From positions 1 to 26,323 of the forward strand of contig LRSR01011926.1 in NCBI GenBank assembly GCA_001579985.1: 26,323 bases of DNA, read 5' to 3'. The stretch's first letter is position 1; each line of letters opens with the position of its first letter. The notes beneath the pieces were generated by a model. It saw only the letters and a program-made list of their open reading frames with translations, was not told where the DNA came from and ran no database searches. Source of the DNA: Hypsibius dujardini (lineage: Eukaryota > Tardigrada > Eutardigrada > Parachela > Hypsibiidae). This document shows positions 20,942-26,323 of this stretch, one piece after another. A program made the translations under genes and the position numbers.

Positions 20942-21158
20942 TCAAGCATAAAACTTTTATTGGAATTTAGCATAAATGTGCGAAAAATTCATCGACTTTG
21001 TTCCCTGTAAAAAAAACAATTTCTTGTCGTTTGTAAAACGCATGTGCCTGGTATAATGTCATTACTCAGATATACGTTGTCCGTAAAGTAACATGAAAAG
21101 GACGATCAAAGCGGTTAAAATTAGGTTCGCCTTTGAGGTTCGAAATAGACACATTGCA
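20942..21158 (-). pseudogene. Tandem duplicate of the Ly6 gene 3' end
   Basis: This block is a diverged direct copy of 21169-21385, which contains the last part of the final Ly6 exon and its 3' UTR. Shared stretches include attggaattt, ttccctgtaaaaaaa and the coding part. On the minus strand it encodes RTSKANLILTALIVLFMLL and ends at TAA 21064-21062, matching the hydrophobic tail and stop of the true gene. It lacks the Cys-rich Ly6 part, so it is a fragment. It carries an AATAAA on the minus strand near 20955-20960 and could serve as an alternative 3' end. Confidence 0.8.
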
Positions 21159-21283
21159 AGTACTCGGACAAGTATAAAGCTCTTATTGGAATTTGGCATA
21201 TAAGTATGCGAAAAAATCATCAAAACCCTTCCCTGTAAAAAAATAAACTCCCTCACGTTTGTAAAATGTATGCAGCCCTGTTA

Positions 21284-23422
21284 TTATTGAGACATTGTCC
21301 GTTCGAAAACTAACATAAAAAGGGCGCTCAAGGCGACTAGAACAAAGTCTGTCTTCACGGTTCGAACTGACGCATTGCAGAAGTCTGTTTGACAGCCACA
21401 GTTTGCCGTGGCCGGTACGTAGAGTCCCCGCGAGATGTGATGGTCGATACAACCGCTCCTCGGCGTTTCGAAGGAACTCGGTTCCATCGAGCACGAACGA
21501 ATTGTACTGCCTGCGGGAACAGGAAAAATACAGATAAAACTCTGCTTATCTAAACAGATAAGTACTTCAACGAGTATAACATGTACACATGTATAGGTAT
21601 GAGGAACCTGACTAGTGGAACTCGGCCTATATATGTAACGAGCTTTAAGACGGTTCTTTCTTATTCAATAATTAATTTAGAACCAAATGGTGTCAGCTAA
21701 GCATTTGTAGAAACCAGGGGGCGGAGTTATGCGTTTTTTTCGATGAAACGTGGAATTCCGGGCGTAGCTGTCCATTATGGGTTCATAGCCTCGCCCCCTA
21801 ATCTCCGAAAAATATTTAACTGATGCCTTGCAATTTAAAATTTAATTTTGAATGCAATGTTGTATAGAAAACTATATAATAAATATGCTGCATAATTTAG
21901 CATCAATATTGTTATTGTTATTATTCTTATTATTCTTCTTCTTATTATTATTGTTATTATTATTATTATACGGGCATTGCAAAAGTCCAGAAATAGGATG
22001 GAAGACTAAGTTTCCAGATAGATCAACAGACAGCGTGACTTCAATTCGATTAGACCGACCTTTTTTATTGACATGTTTAAAGCAAAATCCGCTGGAGCAA
22101 GTGATGTTCACAGTCTGCGGTCCTACGTGGAAGGGGTCACTGCATCCGTCATCGGTCTTGTCGCAGTAAAAGCAGGTTATTGACGAAGCTGCCGGTACCA
22201 AGACAAACGAATTTATTATCTATGACAACTTCATATTAAAGATATCATAAATTGCAGAACCCCTTAAGAACTTACGGCTGTTCGTGGCAACGGACCACAC
22301 CTCATTCTGATTGCAGAGATCTGTGTTGCAGTAACAAATTTCCTTCGTGTAGTCCCGGAAGCTGTACTTGACGCAGCCGTTAACGAAGGGCGTGTAATGA
22401 AACGGCGAGCGGAAACAGTGACGCTCAATAGTGCTTCCTGGAAGCGATACACACTGTGGATTATTCAGCAAAATTTAACATATTAATAATTCTCGGCCTA
22501 CGATGAAAGGGTGCGGTGAGAGTACGTACTTGAGCCATTGTTGAACTGGTGTCTGACGCTGGCACACGTCTGGTCCGGCTCACAGCCGGAAAATATGTGT
22601 TCCTTGTAGAGAGGATCCAGACAGATTGTACCGTCGGCCAGCGAAACGTTTGAACAATCATGGCACTTAAAAGCTTCACCTAAAACAATTGAGAATGTGC
22701 TGCACTTACTCCGGATCGTCATGGTGGGATTTGATTTTCAAGACCGATAAGCTGAACTAGTTTTTGCAAATCCAAATCGTGAAAAAATGGAAAAGTCTAC
22801 TGTAGCAACGTATAAAAATAATAAACATTTCAGAAACAATAATTCGTGTTTGTAAACTGGGCGGATGAATTTCCGAAAGTGCTGAAGTACATCCTGTAAA
22901 ACAGGAATTTTTAAAAATATTATGAATGACACCATCTCTATATACTAAAAATTTAATTTGAAATAAAACAGCCTAGCCATATAGCGGTTATATTTCAGAT
23001 GAGTTAGCGTGTGAAGCCACAGTATATTATCGAATCACCAAACCGAAAATGCTCACACGCATCGTTAACGATAATCTTTTAGCTCATCTCCTCACTTTCA
23101 AAACATATTTGGCTAATGCCAGTAAATCAAATTAAATATTGCATGAGATCGTGCAATAAAAGTTTGCTTTGATCAAGGAATTTTTAATGGGAAATGAGAG
23201 CCGTTTATAAGGATCTTAACAATCATTATTTTAAGTTTAAAGGATTTCCTTATTTTCGGCATGCGGTACGTTAGTGAAATTCCGGCCAATCAAAACCTAC
23301 TCGGATTCCTTCCCTTGTGACAAATTCAAAGAAGTGAACAAAGCAATGGAGTACTCAGTACCTGAACCGATCAAACTCATCCCGACGGCAGAAAGCATGA
23401 AAATCAGTCCACATATTGCCAT
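21284..23422 (-). CDS. Two-domain Ly6/uPAR protein, five exons
   Basis: Exons on the minus strand: 23422-23362, 22679-22530, 22437-22276, 22188-22060, 21510-21284. The joined length is 729 bp, giving 242 residues; all four introns are phase 1. Exon 1 is a signal peptide (MAICGLIFMLSAVGMSLIGS). Exons 2-3 form one three-finger domain (FKCHDC, SGCEPDQTC, ERHC, NGCV, ICYCNTDLCN). Exons 4-5 form a second (TCFYCD, GFCFKHV, IRSC, SGCI, NCGCQTDFCN). A hydrophobic segment at 223-236 near the C-terminus fits a GPI signal or short membrane anchor. The closing C-x-C-x(3-4)-C-N motif is diagnostic for Ly6/uPAR folds. Such proteins sit at the cell surface and modulate receptors, channels or septate junctions; the partner here is unknown. 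Each domain is split by an intron at the same place, pointing to internal duplication. The weakest boundaries are the acceptor at 22437 and the GTCGGT donor after exon 4. The gene is convergent with the dioxygenase gene. Confidence 0.87.
21714..21803. repeat. Foldback repeat, GGGGGCGGAG type, in Ly6 intron 4
   Basis: Left part agggggcggagttatgcg and right part catagcctcgccccct are imperfect inverted copies of each other about 50 bp apart. The same unit recurs at 24949-25045 and, as a single arm, near 19365. Confidence 0.6.
21911..21970. repeat. (TTA/TTC)n microsatellite in Ly6 intron 4
   Basis: Trinucleotide array of ttattattg and ttcttctta units. The poly-Asn/Lys frame on the minus strand is read-through from exon 4 into this repeat. 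Confidence 0.9.
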
Positions 23423-24377
23423 ACCCTCTCCAAATTCCCTGGTCAAAGGACAGTCGCAAGGCTACGTGTGCACTATATTTTATGCAAAAATATGTAGAGG
23501 CTACCGCAAAAGCTGAAGCTTCCAATAAGAAAAATAGACTGAACCGACCCCCAAGGGTTCCAATATACTGCTCTCAACGCTGTCCAGAGGCTTCCGCAAA
23601 CGCAGTCAACCTCCGACTATAAAAATGTATTTTGGGCTTACTTCGCAATGGCACTCACCAGCGGAATACATATACATATACATAATTAGGATGAGAGACA
23701 CATTTATGATTATTGATTGAGACTGTCAGAGAGTCAAGCACACTAAAATTCCAACCGGCGAGGCAAGGAACTCTCCGCGACGATGGGAGACCCCGCGTCG
23801 GCCGGATTGAAAGTGGCGTCTCGCCACGACATCTTCCAAGTTTATTTTTATTTACTAGTAAGTACCGTTGTGTCGAATGCTTCACAATCCCGACTCATAG
23901 CTGCTAGGCAGACTTTTTCTGCAATGATGGCGCTGTTTATCCCAATGTGCATGAGTATGGCGAAAGTGTATTTTAGGAATATTATTTTTAATTTTATTAT
24001 TATTATTTATTATTTCAATATTCCTAATTTCTAATTTCTAATTTTTAATTTTAATTCGAGCAATATATAGTATTCATAGTAATGCGGCACATTCTCAAAA
24101 TATAAAGAGATATACCATTGAAAGTCGATATTGTTAATTGCCGGAAAAGCACACCTGCAATACCACACAGTGAGTGCACCTTAAATTGCATTTGCACAGT
24201 ATTTCATCGATGGAACGCTGGATAATGTGATAAGTGACTGTGGTTTTAACCGACAAGAGAATGATAATTCAATTTACACTCACGCTTGGTGATTTTTTTG
24301 TTCGCCTGCCCCAGCTCACAGGGCTTTGGAATGCTCTTACTATAAAAACCTGGGAATAAAAATACTGGTGCGCTTAC
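23423..24377. other. Upstream of Ly6 gene, no gene seen
   Basis: Probable promoter or 5' UTR intron of the Ly6 gene. Contains an AT low-complexity stretch at about 23985-24060. Short frames at 23274-23622 (+) and 23655-24034 are shadows or lack content. Confidence 0.35.
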
Positions 24378-24660
24378 CTCAGTCGCTCTGTTGTGGCTCG
24401 TCCCAATCAGGGAGCAGGAGCTGGTGACCTGATTATGGAGTTGGCGTTATCGGAAATCGGGAAATACAATGATTTCCCTGCAGAGTGCTTTCCACGCTGC
24501 ACGCTGTCCTCCAAGTAATAGATTGTTATGCATTGATGTAAACCGTTGGGTGTTGGGGCTGTTAACCGTCCTTCGAACAAATCGACTGAACACGCACAGT
24601 AAAAGTCGAGCAACCGTTCAGCCGTTCTGACAGTGAATTTGTATCGTAAGATTGGCATCT
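24378..24660 (-). other. Possible non-coding first exon ending at a strong donor
   Basis: On the minus strand the sequence gcgactgag|gtaagcgc (donor 24377-24372) is a good splice donor. The frame before it (24658-24407) has a stop before the donor and no recognisable domain, so if this exon is real it is probably 5' UTR, perhaps of the Ly6 gene. Low support. Confidence 0.25.
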
Positions 24661-25911
24661 TGCTGACTTGATACGATTTTTAGAGAGGGAACTCAGAATG
24701 TCTCCGTTTTATATTTTATTAATTGAGCTTTAATTATGATGATTTTCAAAATTAATATCATCGGTCAGGTTATGAAAGATTTTTGTGGCAAAATTTCCTA
24801 GTTGGGAAAACACTGGAAGAGTCCATTTTCCCCGATTTTGACAATACAAGCGTCAGTTTTAGTAAATGGTTATATTTAAAGAATCTTGTTGCTGTCCTTT
24901 TTAAAGTACAATTCAAAATCGATTGGCATCAGCAGAATTTTGTTTGGACGTCAGGGGACGGAGCTACAAGTCATTGTCGAGCCCTACCAGAAACTCACAA
25001 GTGATATTCCAGAAATGACGCATAGCTCCGCCTCCTGGCATCAAAAAAGATTCTGTTAATGCCAAACGATTTGAAATTAATTTTTAAAAGGGAAAGTATT
25101 AGATTTGTTTAATTTAAAATATTTTGCAAAAATGAAGTCAATGATTTACTGTCAAAATTAGGAAAAATGGAATCTTCCAGGGCTTTCCTCGCTTTGAAAT
25201 CCTGCCGAAACTTTTTTTCATATCCTGACCAATTAAAATTAATTTGGAAAATCATAATAATTATGGCTTTATTAAAAAAATAAAACGGAGGCCTTCAGGG
25301 TTTCCCCTCTGAAACTCGATCCAAGTGAGCTCGATTCTGCTGTGGTACACTGTGTCGTGGAACGCTTTCTTCGATAAGACCGAATGACGGTTCATTCAGT
25401 GGCTTTTCAAAAAGGAACAGAGGAAAATTCGTTCACCCGTTCTGACTGCGAAGAATCTTGCCGTTGTGTTGGCTGCATTCGACTCCGTTCGCTTTGGAAA
25501 AAACCTCTCATGGAACCGTACCTTCATCGAGTATTATGAAACAAACGGTATGAAGACGAAGATCTGACGAACAGGACAAGTCAACGGAAAGCTCCAACTC
25601 CACTCTCTTTACAAGCAATCGTTCGCTATCTACGATTCTACAGTATTCGCTTTTTGCAGAAAAAAATATTCTCAGACTTAACCGTTTGGGTTTTTTTGGC
25701 AAAAAAAAGTTGTACTAGTATTTTACATTTTGCAAAAACTGTTTGAAATAGTTCTACAATTTTCTAGCTGAAGAGAAAATAAAAAACATTTGCTTAGATT
25801 TTATTTACGCTACCGAACAAACAGCGAAAGAACGGCAGCCGGGCGTTTGAATTGTGTTTCGTTGTGTTTTGTTTAGTTTTCGCCTCGGGACGCGATGATT
25901 GCGAGACTCAC
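24661..25911. other. Intergenic; one foldback repeat, otherwise nothing seen
   Basis: Includes an inverted-repeat unit at about 24949-25045 (caggggacggagctacaagt and inverted atagctccgcctcctg). The 25310-25700 part has somewhat higher GC content but no frame with recognisable motifs on either strand. Confidence 0.35.
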
Positions 25912-25964
25912 CTCGAGGCGGTCCAGTCAGAACGCGGTCTGACAGACATGTTCATACCATGCAT
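25912..25964 (-). other. Possible first coding exon of a minus-strand gene
   Basis: Minus strand: ATG at 25964 opens MHGMNMSVRPRSDWTAS, followed by a strong donor, cgag|gtgagt (25911-25906). No downstream partner exon was identified. It lies head-to-head with the candidate plus-strand exon at 25991, about 26 bp apart. Speculative. Confidence 0.25.
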
Positions 25965-25990
25965 GAGTACACACAGACATAGCTAAAAAG

Positions 25991-26323
25991 ATGTGTGGTG
26001 AAACGAAGAAGAAGATCTTCAACCTGTTCGGCACCTCCGGGCGGTAATAGTAGACGCTTGAAGCACCCAAAAAAATTAGAAAGAAAAAAGACACACGCTG
26101 AACAGTACATGGGGCCGTGTGAAGGTAGGCTGTTACAGCACATGCGGCGTAAAACGGGAGCTGTTATTTTTGCTATATAAAAAAATTTGACATTCATCAT
26201 ATATTATGATTTCTATTAGAATTCCAGATCTATTGACAGCTTTCTATCTAGTTGTCTGAAAATATTATTATGGCCACAACGAGACAAGCCTCGCGCTTGC
26301 AGACCTACCAGAAAGGCGGAGGA
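25991..26323 (+). CDS. Possible 5' end of a gene cut by the window edge
   Basis: ATG 25991 opens MCGETKKKIFNLFGTSG and reaches a possible donor, cg|gtaata at 26044. An acceptor, cgcttgcag, ends at 26302, and joining 25991-26043 to 26303 keeps phase (Arg, then PTRKAEE) up to the window end. The product is basic and not recognised. With only about 24 residues visible this is a weak model. Confidence 0.3.

Noticed and set aside
21872-21970. Poly-Asn tail on the Ly6 exon 4 frame
   Set aside because: Read-through into a TTA microsatellite; the exon ends at the phase-1 donor at 22060.
1-26323. tRNA genes, rRNA, CRISPR arrays, bacterial operons
   Set aside because: No cloverleaf with a GTTCGA-type arm, no rRNA-like blocks, no regularly spaced repeats with unique spacers; gene structure is eukaryotic.

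Overview
This is nuclear DNA from an animal. Genes are split by many short GT-AG introns, intergenic DNA is AT-rich and full of small non-autonomous inverted-repeat elements and microsatellites, and neighbouring genes are functionally unrelated. The protein set (rhodopsin-like receptor, concentrative nucleoside transporter, spliceosomal C9orf78/TLS1 protein, Ly6/uPAR protein) indicates an invertebrate. A secreted, intron-bearing DOPA 4,5-dioxygenase-family gene makes a tardigrade a reasonable guess, because an acquired DODA gene has been reported from tardigrades. The species assignment is inference; no marker here fixes it.

Layout. 1-580: nothing recognised. 585-891: minisatellite. 1112-1423 (+): small secreted protein, possibly a neuropeptide precursor. 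2702-4846 (-): complete 10-exon C9orf78/TLS1-type splicing factor with a 114-bp perfect-looking hairpin in one intron. 5836-6253 and 6626-7239: two foldback elements of one family, the second next to a decayed C-terminal copy (about 7318-7459) of the receptor gene downstream. 9089-11299 (+): two-exon class A-like GPCR with non-canonical motifs. 11300-14370: intergenic, with a short degenerate tandem repeat. 14371-18586 (+): complete 13-exon SLC28-type nucleoside transporter, with CTGT microsatellites in introns 1 and 2 and a TA-flanked MITE in intron 7. 19942-20859 (+): secreted DOPA dioxygenase-family enzyme in two exons. 21284-23422 (-): two-domain Ly6/uPAR protein with a hydrophobic C-terminal tail, convergent with the dioxygenase gene; its 3' end is tandemly duplicated at 20942-21158. 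23423-26323: mostly non-coding, with weak signals for first exons of further genes.

All five multi-exon models were built by hand from reading frames, GT-AG boundaries and phase agreement; every intron phase matches. The genes do not form a pathway. The most notable gene is the extracellular DOPA dioxygenase homologue; the most notable structural features are the inverted-repeat elements and the partial gene-end duplications.
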